A DNA stretch of 64,000 bases, taken from contig NZ_LFBU01000001.1 in the NCBI RefSeq assembly GCF_001045555.1, positions 3,346,461 to 3,410,460 of the forward strand. Direction: 5' to 3'. This stretch comes from Marinobacter subterrani. GTDB taxonomy: Bacteria; Pseudomonadota; Gammaproteobacteria; Pseudomonadales; Oleiphilaceae. A program made the position numbers and the translations under genes. Below the pieces are notes generated by a model. That model was not told the origin of the DNA. It saw only the letters and a list, made by a program, of their open reading frames with translations, and made no database searches. Position 1 is the stretch's first letter. Each line of letters begins with the position of its first letter. Shown piece by piece: positions 50,859 through 59,881 of the stretch.

Positions 50859-51241
50859 TCAAGATTTTAAAAGAACCTACATATGTTGACCTGGCAAGGC
50901 TATCCGCTTTGCTGCCTTTTAGGACCGGCCCGGACGAAGGTGTCCTGTGCGTGCGTTTGCTGATGGTCATCTTTTACGCCCGAGATATCGCCGGCAATGC
51001 CAGCCCAGAAAATCTAGCCAAGTACCTGAAGGTTGACTCCAGGTTCTGCGGAAGAATGACTGGGCTCTTGAGGCGTCACGGAATGATTTGCATTGATGAC
51101 GCCGGGGAAGACGAAGGCTGGCCTCTAAGGGCGCTCAATTTGGAGCCGACCATGGAGGGCATCAGCTTTGTCTGTGACCTGAAAGACAAGCACGGGCTCT
51201 TTTGGGTAGGCGATGGAACTTACTACACGATCAGAGGCTGA
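50855..51241 (+). CDS. phage protein, possible winged-helix, unknown function
   Basis: 128 residues. The middle part (VRLLMVIFYARDIAGNASPENLAKYLKVDSRF followed by RMTGLLRRHGMICIDD) reads like a winged helix with a Rrf2/MarR-like layout. Local base use is less GC-biased than in the flanking genes, which hints at separate acquisition. No named family. Confidence 0.55.
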   Translation: MIKILKEPTYVDLARLSALLPFRTGPDEGVLCVRLLMVIFYARDIAGNASPENLAKYLKVDSRFCGRMTGLLRRHGMICIDDAGEDEGWPLRALNLEPTMEGISFVCDLKDKHGLFWVGDGTYYTIRG

Positions 51242-51244
51242 GTT

Positions 51245-51664
51245 ATGAGCAACAACAAGTGGCAGCAATTGGAAGAAGGCCTGTCAGGTTTCTTTTGCAG
51301 CGTGGCGGCTGTCGCTGATGGCCACGAATTGACGTTTTTGAGACGCCTGTACAAAGAGCGCCTGGTGGTTGAGGTCTACGTGGATGGCTGGATCGAAGGC
51401 CAGTGGTACAAGGCTACGGCGGAAGGCGAGCCTGAGCACCCACAAGCACGATTCTGGCGGCCGTACCGCACCCGTCCTTACAAGCTGAGCGAGTACAAAA
51501 GCCTGAAGCGGGTGTTCGGGAAGAAGCGCGCCGATGAGATGACGGCCCTGCAAACCTGCGCCTTCATGCCGTACTGGAACACGCCAAAGAGCCTGGTACG
51601 GCACCTGAAGAAACACTTCCCGGATCTCGAACTGAAGCCGGCCAAACAGGAGGACACGCTGTGA
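51245..51664 (+). CDS. phage protein of unknown function
   Basis: 139 residues, basic. An N-terminal beta-rich part (ELTFLRRLYKERLVVEVYVDGWIEG) is followed by helices (YKSLKRVFGKKRADEMTALQ, SLVRHLKKHFPDLEL). I do not recognise it. It overlaps the next gene by 4 bases. Confidence 0.55.
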   Translation: MSNNKWQQLEEGLSGFFCSVAAVADGHELTFLRRLYKERLVVEVYVDGWIEGQWYKATAEGEPEHPQARFWRPYRTRPYKLSEYKSLKRVFGKKRADEMTALQTCAFMPYWNTPKSLVRHLKKHFPDLELKPAKQEDTL

Positions 51665-52029
51665 GTGACAACCCCTTCCTCAATGACCACGGCTACGGCC
51701 CCCAAAGCGCCGCCGATCGCATCTATGCCGTCGAGCGCTTTGATCTGGACGAGTGCCGCGCGGCGCTGGACGTGCCAGGCCTGCAGAAAGCGGTGGCCAA
51801 CAAGCTGCACAGCCGGATCCGCAAGCTGGAATGGGAGGCCGAGAACCTGCGCCATACCGAACTCGGGCAGGAGCTGCGTTGCACCAAGTGCAACGACTTC
51901 TGGCCGGACGACAAAGAGTTCTACTTTCAGGCCGGCGGCCGCAGCCAGCAGCCCTGCAAGGCCTGCTATGCACTATTGCCATCCCGCGCCGCCCGTAAGG
52001 CCGGAGCTGCCGCAAGGGTGCAGCCATGA
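51661..52029 (+). CDS. phage protein with CxxC zinc motif
   Basis: 122 residues from a GTG overlapping the preceding stop. A helical N-part (LQKAVANKLHSRIRKLEWEAE) leads into a two-knuckle cysteine motif (LRCTKCNDFW, QPCKACYAL), a likely zinc finger of the HNH- or treble-clef-associated type, with no visible nuclease residues. The C-terminus is basic. Unknown function. Confidence 0.6.
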   Translation: MSDNPFLNDHGYGPQSAADRIYAVERFDLDECRAALDVPGLQKAVANKLHSRIRKLEWEAENLRHTELGQELRCTKCNDFWPDDKEFYFQAGGRSQQPCKACYALLPSRAARKAGAAARVQP

Positions 52030-52445
52030 GCATCAATCAACGCGGCCTGGCGCAGGTGCATATCGCGGCCAAAGAACTGGGCATGGACGACGACACCTAT
52101 CGGGCGCTGCTGGCCCGGGTGGCTGGCGTTCGCAGCGCCAAGCATTTGAACGCGAGGCAGCTCAGCCAGGTGCTGGATGAATTCCGCCGCCTGGGCTGGG
52201 TGCCGAAGCCCGGCAAGAAAGCCGGCCGCAAGAAACCACGCACCCCGCCCAGCCGCAAGGCGGTGATGGATAAAGTGGAAGCGCTGCTGGCCGAGGCGGG
52301 CCGGCCCTGGGCCTACGCCGACGGCATGGCCCAGCGCATGTTCCAGGTGGATCGGGTGGACTGGCTGGACGATGACCAGCTATTCCGCCTGATGCAGGGA
52401 CTACTGGTAGACGCACGGCGACACGGGAGAAGAATCAATGGGTAA
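52026..52445 (+). CDS. GemA/gp16 family regulatory protein
   Basis: 139 residues. RGLAQVHIAAKELGMDDDTYRALLARVAGVRSAKHL is the signature of the Mu gp16 (GemA, DUF1018) family, followed by a basic linker and a C-terminal helical part. In Mu, GemA/Mor products act at the early-to-middle switch. Its stop overlaps the mor start by 8 bases, as in Mu. Confidence 0.9.
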   Translation: MSINQRGLAQVHIAAKELGMDDDTYRALLARVAGVRSAKHLNARQLSQVLDEFRRLGWVPKPGKKAGRKKPRTPPSRKAVMDKVEALLAEAGRPWAYADGMAQRMFQVDRVDWLDDDQLFRLMQGLLVDARRHGRRING

Positions 52446-52863
52446 TCACGACCATGAGCAAACCCTGGCCCTATTCGAGGACGAGCTGGACGATTCTATG
52501 CTGGAATACATGGACGATCCGGAGATCCTGGCCAAGTGGCCCCAGGGGCTGACCGACATGCTGAGCATTCTGGAGGCCGCGTTCGTTCGGGATGGCGCCG
52601 TGGTGGCGGATGCCCGACGGCTGGCCTTCCGGGCCGTGCGTGCGCTGGCCGGTTTCGCCGGCGGCCGCAGCCTGTATGTGCCCAAGGGCGAGCAGCTGGA
52701 GACGGCCTTGAGGGACCGGGAGATCTGGGAGCGCCACAACGGCACCAACGTCAGCGAGCTGGCCAAGGCCTACCACTTGACCGAGGTGCAGATTTATTCG
52801 ATTCTGGCACGCCAGCGCAAGATGATCCGCGCCCGCCTGCAACCGGGGCTGTTCGGCGACTAG
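52438..52863 (+). CDS. mor: Mor-family middle transcription activator
   Basis: 141 residues. The dimerisation domain (WPQGLTDMLSILEAAFV...) and the C-terminal helix-turn-helix (NGTNVSELAKAYHLTEVQIYSILARQRKM) match Mor. Mor binds a dyad upstream of the middle promoter Pm and recruits RNA polymerase. A suitable dyad and -10 element follow at 52931-52982. No separate gene C homologue was seen, so Mor may drive all late genes. Confidence 0.93.
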   Translation: MGNHDHEQTLALFEDELDDSMLEYMDDPEILAKWPQGLTDMLSILEAAFVRDGAVVADARRLAFRAVRALAGFAGGRSLYVPKGEQLETALRDREIWERHNGTNVSELAKAYHLTEVQIYSILARQRKMIRARLQPGLFGD

Positions 52864-52930
52864 CCAGCGCGGTAGTCGCCCGGCCAACGCCTTTTCTCTT
52901 TTCCGATTATCCCCCGAATTATTCTCCGAC

Positions 52931-52982
52931 AAATGCCTGAACCGCTGGGCATTTAATAATCCGCTTTATTCCCTCCTTATAG
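52931..52982 (+). promoter_or_regulatory. Pm: probable Mor-dependent middle/late promoter
   Basis: An inverted repeat AAATGCC (52931-52937) / GGCATTT (52948-52954) is followed by an AT-rich tract and a -10-like CTTATA (52976-52981), with no -35 match. The dyad centre is about 36 bases before the -10 centre, close to the spacing of Mor sites in Mu. It lies in the only sizeable gap (52864-53044) of the block. Confidence 0.65.
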
Positions 52983-53044
52983 CGCCCCGCCGATAGCCTG
53001 AAGGTCACTGAACTGCTGACCACCCACGATCAGGCGAGGCGATC

Positions 53045-53575
53045 ATGACTGAAACCTGCACCACCGACGCATCACCGGTATTGCCCCGGGTGGCGGCTCG
53101 TCGTCGCCTGCTCAATACGGTGGCGGACCTTCAGCGCCAGCGCCGCACGGCCGTTCCCGGACCTCTGATCTGCGTGGCCATGAACGCAGCCAACGAACAG
53201 GACAAGGCCAAGGTGGCCAACAACCTGGCCGGCCTTCAGACCACCGGTTACCTGGACGTGCAGCCATTGCGCGACAACCCCGATCGCACCGGCTTCCAGC
53301 TCACCCCATGGGGACGTGAGCAGCTGGCCCTGGCTGCCGGCAAGGCCAAACCCACTGTGGAAAAATCGTTAGACACCCCGGCCACCACACACACCTCTAA
53401 CGCACCAGAACCGGCCAAGCCATCCATTGAGATGGCCTGCCTGCTGTGTGAACTCGCCGAAGTCCTGAGCGCCCAGATCGCCGCTGCTCAGAAGGCCAAC
53501 AACCTGGCTGAGGTGCGCCGGCTGATGGCACTGGGCCGGCGCCTCATTGATACCGAAAAGGAGCTGAGCCAATGA
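53045..53575 (+). CDS. phage protein of unknown function, winged-helix-like
   Basis: 176 residues, first gene after the middle promoter. RRRLLNTVADLQRQRRTAVPG, then KVANNLAGLQTTGYLDVQ and FQLTPWGREQLALAAG, resembles a winged-helix DNA-binding fold. The C-terminal half is a helical segment (IEMACLLCELAEVLSAQIAAAQ) after a Pro/Ala linker. It overlaps the endolysin start by 4 bases. A regulator of late genes is possible but unproven. Confidence 0.6.
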   Translation: MTETCTTDASPVLPRVAARRRLLNTVADLQRQRRTAVPGPLICVAMNAANEQDKAKVANNLAGLQTTGYLDVQPLRDNPDRTGFQLTPWGREQLALAAGKAKPTVEKSLDTPATTHTSNAPEPAKPSIEMACLLCELAEVLSAQIAAAQKANNLAEVRRLMALGRRLIDTEKELSQ

Positions 53576-53928
53576 GCCAGATCAGCAAGAACTTCCAGCG
53601 CGCCGAGTTTGCCTGCAAATGCGGGTGTGGTTTTGACACCGTAGACGCCGTGCTGCTGCGGGTTGTGCAGGACGTGCGCAAGCACTTCAACGCACCGATC
53701 ACGATCACCAGTGGCTGTCGCTGTGAATCCCATAACGCCAATGTTGGCGGTAGCCCGAACAGCCAGCACCTGCGCGGCCGTGCCGCTGACATCCAGGTGG
53801 AAGGCGTGGATCCGCCACTGGTCAGCCAGTGGCTGGAGAAAACCTACCCCGATCTCAGCATCGGCCGCTATGACACCTTCACCCACATCGACACCCGCAC
53901 CAACGGCCCCGCCCGTTGGCGCGGATAG
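53572..53928 (+). CDS. M15-type peptidoglycan peptidase (endolysin)
   Basis: 118 residues. The zinc ligands of M15 peptidases are in SQHLRGRAADIQV (H and D) and FTHIDTR (second H). FACKCGCGFDTVDAVLLRVVQ is the usual N-terminus of such phage endopeptidases. It would cut the peptide side of peptidoglycan at lysis. No signal peptide is seen, so export depends on a holin, consistent with the membrane protein that follows. Confidence 0.92.
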   Translation: MSQISKNFQRAEFACKCGCGFDTVDAVLLRVVQDVRKHFNAPITITSGCRCESHNANVGGSPNSQHLRGRAADIQVEGVDPPLVSQWLEKTYPDLSIGRYDTFTHIDTRTNGPARWRG

Positions 53929-53937
53929 GAGAACGCC

Positions 53938-54174
53938 ATGATTGCCTGGCCCGACACCCGAGGTACCCCCAGCCGCACGCTGCCCTTCGTGGCCATCAGT
54001 TGGCTGGTGGTCACCGTTAAATTCCTGATTGCCGGCATGACCCTGGGCCCGCTGGGCGAGATGCCCCAAATGGACGCCGGCGTCTATGGCAGCGCTGTGG
54101 CGCTGATCCTCGCCATCTGGGTGGGGCGTGAGTGGAAACAGAAAAGCATGGAGGCCAGCCGTGGGAATACTTGA
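53938..54174 (+). CDS. small two-helix membrane protein, holin candidate
   Basis: 78 residues with two hydrophobic spans (FVAISWLVVTVKFLIAGMTL and YGSAVALILAIWVG) and a charged tail (REWKQKSMEAS). Size, topology and position between endolysin and spanins fit a phage holin. Its 3' end overlaps the next gene by 14 bases. Confidence 0.7.
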   Translation: MIAWPDTRGTPSRTLPFVAISWLVVTVKFLIAGMTLGPLGEMPQMDAGVYGSAVALILAIWVGREWKQKSMEASRGNT

Positions 54175-54412
54175 GCTGCTGATCGGTGCCGCCATCGCGG
54201 TTTTGGGTGCCCTGGGCTACGCCTTCAAAAAACGGGGCGACGCTGAGAAGGCCACCCGCCAGGCGGAAACCCGACGGGCCGAACACAACCGGGCGGCCAG
54301 CGATGCCCAGGCCAGCGCCACCCAGGCCATGGCCAGAACCGGCAAACGCCAGCGCGAGCAGCGTACAAAGCCGGACACGCAGAAACGCGATGACCTGGAG
54401 GGCCACTGGTGA
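54161..54412 (+). CDS. inner-membrane spanin candidate (Rz-like)
   Basis: 83 residues from the GTG at 54161. An N-terminal membrane helix (ILELLIGAAIAVLGALGYAF) is followed by a highly charged helical periplasmic part (RGDAEKATRQAETRRAEHNR), the layout of an i-spanin. An upstream start at 54128 in this frame is unlikely because it overlaps the holin more deeply. The stop overlaps the o-spanin candidate. Confidence 0.7.
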   Translation: MGILELLIGAAIAVLGALGYAFKKRGDAEKATRQAETRRAEHNRAASDAQASATQAMARTGKRQREQRTKPDTQKRDDLEGHW

Positions 54413-54663
54413 GAACACTTGTAAAGAGCTGGTGGTTATTTCTCGTGGTGCTTTTGACCGGCTGCACCACGCCGGCCATTGAGTACGTCACCACACCGTT
54501 ACCAGTGCCGCCCCGGCCGGAGCTCCCGAGCGTCAGCGGCGAACAGCTCCAGTGCCTGAGCGACGAAACCTACACCGCACTGGTCAACCGGGACCGGCAA
54601 CGGCGCGACTACGCCGAGCTGCTGGAATCGATCATTCAGAGCACACACACGCCACAGCAGTAA
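54409..54663 (+). CDS. outer-membrane lipoprotein spanin candidate (Rz1-like)
   Basis: 84 residues from a GTG overlapping the previous stop. A signal ending LVVLLTGCTTP is a lipobox, and the mature part is proline-rich (TPLPVPPRPELPS), as in Rz1 proteins. With the preceding gene it should form the spanin complex that disrupts the outer membrane. Confidence 0.75.
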   Translation: MRTLVKSWWLFLVVLLTGCTTPAIEYVTTPLPVPPRPELPSVSGEQLQCLSDETYTALVNRDRQRRDYAELLESIIQSTHTPQQ

Positions 54664-54672
54664 GGGGACGTT

Positions 54673-55089
54673 ATGGGGTGGTTTGATGTTGATCCCGGCT
54701 ATCTCAAGCTCGGGCTGGATCTGTTGCAGCTGATCGGGCTGGTGTTGCTGGCCGTGTACACCCACATCACCCAACGCAGCAAGGTGAACGCCCGGGCCAT
54801 CGAGAAGGTCTCGGCAGCGCTCACCCAGCGCATGGACGACAAGGAAGACGATGATGACGAAAAGCGCGGTCACCTGGAAAGCCGGGTTGGCCACCTGGAG
54901 CGCCGGATGGACGTGGCGGAGCACCAGCTGACAGTGGTACCCACGCACCACGACATGGCCATCACCCACAAACGGATGAGCCGGGTGGCTGAGCAAATGG
55001 AGAACATGAGCGGCCAGATGGTCGCCATGAACCGGCAGTTGGCCATGATCAATGAGTACCTGTTAAACGAGAAGCGGGGTGACACATGA
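54673..55089 (+). CDS. DUF2730 family phage protein
   Basis: 138 residues. An N-terminal membrane helix (LGLDLLQLIGLVLLAVYTHI) is followed by a long charged coiled coil (DDKEDDDDEKRGHLESRVGHLERRMDVAE in parts, then helical). This matches DUF2730, regularly found between lysis and terminase genes of Mu-like phages. Function unknown. Overlaps the next gene by 4 bases. Confidence 0.85.
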   Translation: MGWFDVDPGYLKLGLDLLQLIGLVLLAVYTHITQRSKVNARAIEKVSAALTQRMDDKEDDDDEKRGHLESRVGHLERRMDVAEHQLTVVPTHHDMAITHKRMSRVAEQMENMSGQMVAMNRQLAMINEYLLNEKRGDT

Positions 55090-55382
55090 ATTACCGCCAG
55101 TACACAGCGGCAGACCAACGCCTGGTAATCCTGCAGGCGCTGGAGGAAGACCCCGGATACAGCCACAACGAGGCGGTATTGCGGGGTGTTCTGGGCAGTG
55201 TGGGGCATGAGCTGTCCCGGGATGCGCTGCGCACGGAGCTGGCCTGGCTTCAGGAACAGGGACTGGTGACGCTGACACAGGCCGGAGACATTCAAGTGGC
55301 GCGCCTGACCGCCCGGGGCGAGGACGTGGCCCTGGGCCGTGCCCGCGTGCCCGGCGTGGCGCGGCCGCGCCTGGAGGGCTGA
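55086..55382 (+). CDS. VpaChn25_0724-like phage protein
   Basis: 98 residues. RLVILQALEEDPGYSHNEAVLRGVL, then LSRDALRTELAWLQEQGLVTL, is a winged-helix-like pattern I associate with a conserved protein of this name in Mu-like phages. It may bind DNA near packaging genes. It precedes gp27 by 3 bases. Confidence 0.75.
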   Translation: MNYRQYTAADQRLVILQALEEDPGYSHNEAVLRGVLGSVGHELSRDALRTELAWLQEQGLVTLTQAGDIQVARLTARGEDVALGRARVPGVARPRLEG

Positions 55383-55385
55383 ACC

Positions 55386-55969
55386 ATGGGCCGAGTGAGA
55401 CCGGGCAGTGTTGAGCGCCTGCCGGACGACGTGCGCGAGCAGCTGCAAGCGCTGCTGCGCGACCCCCGCGTTACCCAGTTGCAGGCCACGGCGCGAATCA
55501 ACGACATCCTGGAGGCGGAAGGGCACGAAGAGCGCCTGAGCAAGAGCGCCGTCAACCGCTACGCCGTGCGCATGAACCAGGTGGGTGAGAAACTGCGCCA
55601 GAGCCGCGAAGTGGCGGAGATGTGGATTGCCAAGCTGGGTGCACAGCCTCAGGGCCAGCTCGGCAACCTGGTGAACGAGATGCTCCGCTCCATGGCCTTT
55701 GACCTGGCGCTGAAGCTCCAGGAGGGCGAGCTGACTGAAGAGTCCATGCCGGCGGTGATTGAGATGGTCAAGGAACTGTCCCTGTCCGTTACCCGGCTGG
55801 AGCGGCCAGCTCCGAGAACGTCAAGCGCGAGGCGGAGATCCGCAAACAGGAACGTGAACGCGCGGCGGAAGAAGCGGCTGCGAGCGCCGAGAGCGCCGCC
55901 CGGGCCCAGGGCCTGTCCAAAGAGGGCGTGGCCGCCCTGCGTGCGGCCATTCTTGAGGGCATGGCATGA
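55386..55969 (+). CDS. gp27-like DUF3486 protein (small terminase candidate), one frame break
   Basis: Starts GRVRPGSVERLPDDVREQL, with LSKSAVNRYAVRMNQVGEK as a helix-turn-helix, typical of DUF3486. The frame breaks at about 55803: adding one G (GGCC read as GGGCC) restores SSENVKREAEIRKQERERAA and the natural end LRAAILEGMA. The corrected length is 585 bases, 194 residues. Without correction the frame runs on into gp28 as a false fusion. DUF3486 proteins are thought to be small terminase subunits. The corrected stop overlaps the gp28 start (ATGA). Confidence 0.88.
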
Positions 55970-57508
55970 ACCAGAAGCCCTCGCCCAGGCTGTGGCCGAC
56001 GCGAGCCAGCCGGTCAGCACCGCTGCCATCCTGCTGGGTTACCAGCAGAAGTGGGTGGCGGATAACAGCGCTGTAAAGGTGATTGAGAAAAGCCGCCGGA
56101 TCGGCCTGTCCTACGCCGAGGCGGCTGACGATGTTCTGTACGCGGCCAGCGACGAGGGCGCCAACGTCTATTACATCTCCTACAACAAGGAGATGACCCA
56201 GGGGTTTATCCAGGACTGCGCCGGCTGGGCCAAGGCATACCAGGCTGCTGCCAGCCAGATCGAGGAGTCCGTGATCGAAGCGGATGACAAACAGATCCTC
56301 ACCTACACTATCAAGTTTGATTCCGGCCATCAGATCCAGGCGTTCACCAGCAACCCGCGCAACCTGCGCTCCAAGGGCCGGCCCGGTGAGCGCCTGGTGA
56401 TTGATGAGGCCGCCTTCGTCGACGACATCGAGGAGCTGCTGAAGGCCGCCATGGCCATGACCATCTGGGGCGGCCAGATCCGCATCATCAGCACCCACAA
56501 CGGCGAGGACAACCCGTTCAATACGCTGATCAACGACATCCGCGCCGGGCGTTACGACTACAGCCTGCACCGTGTGGACCTGGACAACGCCCTGGCCGAT
56601 GGCCTGTACCGGCGCATCTGCCAGGTCACCGGTCAGACCTGGACCCGCGAGGCGGAGGTGCAGTGGCGCCAGCAACTGATCAACCGCTACAAGCCCAACG
56701 AAGACGAGGAGCTGTTCTGCATTCCGGCCCTGGGTGGCGGCAGCTACCTGACACGGGTACAGGTGGAGGCCTGCATGGCCGATGCCCCGGTGCTGCGCTT
56801 TGACGGTACCCGCGAGTTCAACGCCCTGCCGGAACCTGCCCGCCGGGACGCCATGGGCGACTGGATCCGCGAGCACCTGGAGCCCGTGCTGCGCACCCTG
56901 GACCGGCAGCGCCGCCATGCCCTGGGCCAGGACTTTGCCCGCAGCGGTGACCTGTCGGTGATTGCCCCCATGGAGATCGGCTCCACCCTGCACCGCACGG
57001 TGCCGTTCCTGGTGGAGATGCACAACGTGCCGTTCAAGCAGCAGGAACAGGTGCTGTTCGCCGTTGGCAACGGCCTGCCCAGGCTGTGCGGCGTGGCCAT
57101 CGACAGCCGGGGCAACGGCAGTTACCTGGGCGAGGCCGCCCGGGATGAGTGGGGCTCACTGGTGGACCAGGTGATGGCCACCGAAAACTGGTACCGCGAG
57201 CGCATGCCCAAGCACAAGGCCCGGTTTGAGGATGGCGGCATTACCATCCCTAAGAGTGACGAGCTGCTGGAAGACTACCGCGCCTTTACCCTGGTGCGCG
57301 GTGTGGCCCGACTGCCGGAGGCAAGACCAACAAGGCCGGCACCCGCCACGGTGACGCCGCCATGGCCATCGTGCTGGCCGACAGCGCCTCCGATATGGAC
57401 GGCGTGGAAATCGAATTCACCCCGGCACCCCGCCCGGGCAGCCACAACGATGACGACGGGGACAATTTGAATCTATCCGGCTTTGGCATTGGAGGTGGTG
57501 CATGGTGA
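55966..57508 (+). CDS. gp28-like large terminase, two frame breaks
   Basis: After restoring one base near the start (about 55971, CC for CCC) and one at about 57319 (GG for GGG), the length is 1545 bases, 514 residues. Terminase features: KVIEKSRRIGLSYAEAADDV (Walker A-like), RLVIDEAAFVDDIEELLKA (Walker B), RIISTHNGEDNPF (motif III), and the nuclease-side ALGQDFARSGDLSVI. It packages phage DNA into heads by the headful Mu mode, cutting flanking host DNA. The corrected stop overlaps gp29. Confidence 0.92.
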
Positions 57509-59125
57509 ACGACTGAAACGCCTGGCCGGCCGCCTGTTTGGCGATGACGGCGAAGGCAAGGAAGACCTGGGCAAGGCCCTGGAAGAACAGCAGACCCAGG
57601 AGGCCCGCGTGGGCATCCTGCGCCGGGAGTTTGCGGAGCACCCCACCAAGGGCTGACCCCGGCCAGGCTGTACGAGATCCTGGAAGCCGCCGAGCACGGC
57701 GATCCCAAGGCCCAGCACGAACTGTTCGAGGACATGGAAGAGAAAGACCCCCAGATCGGTGCGGATCTGGCAAGCGCCGGCAGCTGGCCGCCGAACTGGA
57801 GTGGCAGATTGTGCCGCCGGATGGTGCGAGCAGCGCCGAGCGTAAGGCCGCCGAGCACGCCGCCGAGGTTTTCAGCTCGCTGGAAGTGGAAGACCTGATC
57901 CTGGACATGGGCTCCGCCATCGGCCATGGCTTTTCCAATTTGGAGTTGTCCTGGGGCCGTGATGGCAGCCTGCGCTACATCGAGCAGCCGCAGCTGCGGC
58001 CGCAGTCTTGGTTCCGCCTGCACCCGGATGACCAGAACCAGCTCACCCTGCGTGACATGAGCCTGACCGGTGCACCACTATGGCCACTGGGCTGGGTTCA
58101 GCACCGGCACAAGGCCAAGCCCGGCTACATCGCCCGCAGCGGCCTGCACCGCATGCTGGTGTGGCCGTACCTGTTCCAGAACTACGCCCTGGGCGACCTG
58201 GCCCAGCTGCTGGAGATCTACGGCATGCCGGCGCGGGTGGGCAAGTACCCCCGCAACGCCTCCGACAAGGAAAAAGCCACCCTGTTGCGGGCGGTGGTCA
58301 CCCTGGGCCAGAACGCTGCCGGCATCATCCCCGAAGGCATGGCCATCGACTTCCTGGAAGCGGCCCAGGGCCGGGCCGATGTGTACGTGGCCATGATGAA
58401 CTGGTGCGAGCGCGCCAAGGCCAAGGCCATCCTGGGCGGCACGCTCACCAGCGGCACGGGCGAAGGCACCAACACCAATGCTCTGGGTAATGTTCATGAG
58501 CGCGGCCAGGCCAGCCTGATCCGTTCCGACGTGCGCCAGTACGCCGGCACCATTCGCCGGGATATTCTGTGGCCGATGGCCTGCCTGAACTACGGCATCG
58601 AGAAGGTCAACCGGGCCCGCGCTTCTACCTCGACATGGGCGAGACCGAGGACTACAAGACGCTGTCGGAGTCATTGCCGGTGTTTGTCGACATGGGTGCG
58701 CGCATCCCCACCTGGTGGCTGCATGAGCGCACCGGCATTCCCCGAGCGGCTGACGACGACGAAGTGCTGCAGCCGAAACAGAAGCCGGAGGCCCCTGGCC
58801 TGAGTGTGCTGCGCCAGGCACTGACGGCCCAACCCGACACCCCGCAACCGATAGCAGCCCTGCGCCAGGACGAGCCCAACCTGGATGGCGAGGAGCAGGC
58901 CGCACAGTTGGAGACTCTGGCCAAAGCCGCCGCCGAGGCCGAGACCGCCCAGGTGGAAGCCATTCGCCAGGCGGTGGAACAGGCCGAGAGTCTGGAAGAC
59001 CTGCGCGACCGCCTGGTGGAGCTGTCGGCGAGCCTGCCGATCGGCAACCTGGCGGAGGTGATGGCGATGCCCTGGCCGCCGCCCAGCTGGCCGGTCGTGC
59101 CGACCTGCTGGATGAGGTGCGCTGA
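57502..59125 (+). CDS. gp29-like portal protein (DUF935), about five frame breaks
   Basis: Single-base losses at about 57512, 57651, 57772, 58617 and 59066 must be restored. The corrected length is then 1629 bases, 542 residues, the usual portal size. Typical DUF935 segments: PARLYEILEAAEHGDPKAQHEL, FEDMEEKDPQIGADL, LEWQIVPPDG, NYALGDLAQLLEIYGMPARVGKYP, and a C-terminal coiled region (AEAETAQVEAIRQAVEQAE). It forms the ring through which DNA enters the head. The stop overlaps the gp30 start. Confidence 0.9.
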
Positions 59126-59877
59126 TGGCCGTGCGCTATGGCAACCTGCCGTTCCGGGAACAGATCGAGTACCTGCGCGAGAAGGTGGCCGTGCCCACCC
59201 GCGCCTGGACCGACATCTACGGCCGCGAGAACGATCACGCCTTCATGGTCGCTGGTGCCAATCGCATGGCCATCGTGGAGGACTTCCAGCGCTCGGTGCT
59301 CAAGGCCATCGAGAACGGCACCACCCTGCAGGACTTCCGCAAGGACTTCGACCAGATCGTGGAGCGCCACGGCTGGAGCTACAACGGCTCCCGGGGCTGG
59401 CGCACGCGGGTGATCTACGAAACCAACCTGATGCAGAGCTACAACGCCGGACGTGAAGCGCAGATGGCGGACCCGGAGCTGCGCCGCCTGCGGCCGTTCG
59501 GGCTCTACCGCCACGGCGGCAGCGAGAACCCCCGCCCGGAACACCTGGCCAACGATGGCAAGGTGGTGCCGCTGGACGATCCCTGGTGGGTGTGTGGAGC
59601 CCGAAGAATGGCTGGGCTGCACCTGCAAGAAGTACATGATCAGCCGGCCGAGGCCGAGCGCCGGGCTACACCGTGCTGGACCAGGGCCCGGAGATCGAGT
59701 GGGAGGAGAAAGTGGTGGGGCCAATGGCCCCAGCCCACGCACCGTGCGTGTACCGAAGGGTATCGACCCGGCTTTGAGCACCGCCCGGGTGCCGATCGGG
59801 TGCGCAGCGTAACCCCGCCGCAACTGGACGGCCCGTTACGCGGCACACGCGGGCCATTCCGCCCGGCCAGCGACTGA
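59125..59877 (+). CDS. gp30-like head morphogenesis protein (Mu F family), multiple frame breaks
   Basis: The first 155 codons are intact: AVRYGNLPFREQIEYLREKV, AFMVAGANRMAIVEDFQRSV, and WRTRVIYETNLMQSYNAGRE, a Mu gpF/SPP1 gp7-type core. Between about 59598 and 59772, six single-base losses occur. Restoring them gives NGWGCTCKKYMISRAEAE, then PKGIDPGFEHRPG. With six bases added the length is 759, a multiple of three, ending at the TGA at 59875. The nuclease-like region follows at once and may be a fused C-terminus. The protein is a minor head component needed for capsid assembly. Confidence 0.85.
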   Translation: MAVRYGNLPFREQIEYLREKVAVPTRAWTDIYGRENDHAFMVAGANRMAIVEDFQRSVLKAIENGTTLQDFRKDFDQIVERHGWSYNGSRGWRTRVIYETNLMQSYNAGREAQMADPELRRLRPFGLYRHGGSENPRPEHLANDGKVVPLDDPWWVCGARRMAGLHLQEVHDQPAEAERRATPCWTRARRSSGRRKWWGQWPQPTHRACTEGYRPGFEHRPGADRVRSVTPPQLDGPLRGTRGPFRPASD

Positions 59878-59881
59878 CCCG

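Noticed and set aside
55386..57470. Apparent 694-residue fusion of gp27 and gp28
   Set aside because: The fusion arises from two lost bases (about 55803 and 55971). Restoring them recovers a natural gp27 stop overlapping a gp28 start, as in Mu relatives.
58078..59823. 581-codon minus-strand frame opposite portal and gp30 genes
   Set aside because: Antisense to conserved structural genes whose codon pattern is clear on the plus strand once single-base losses are restored.
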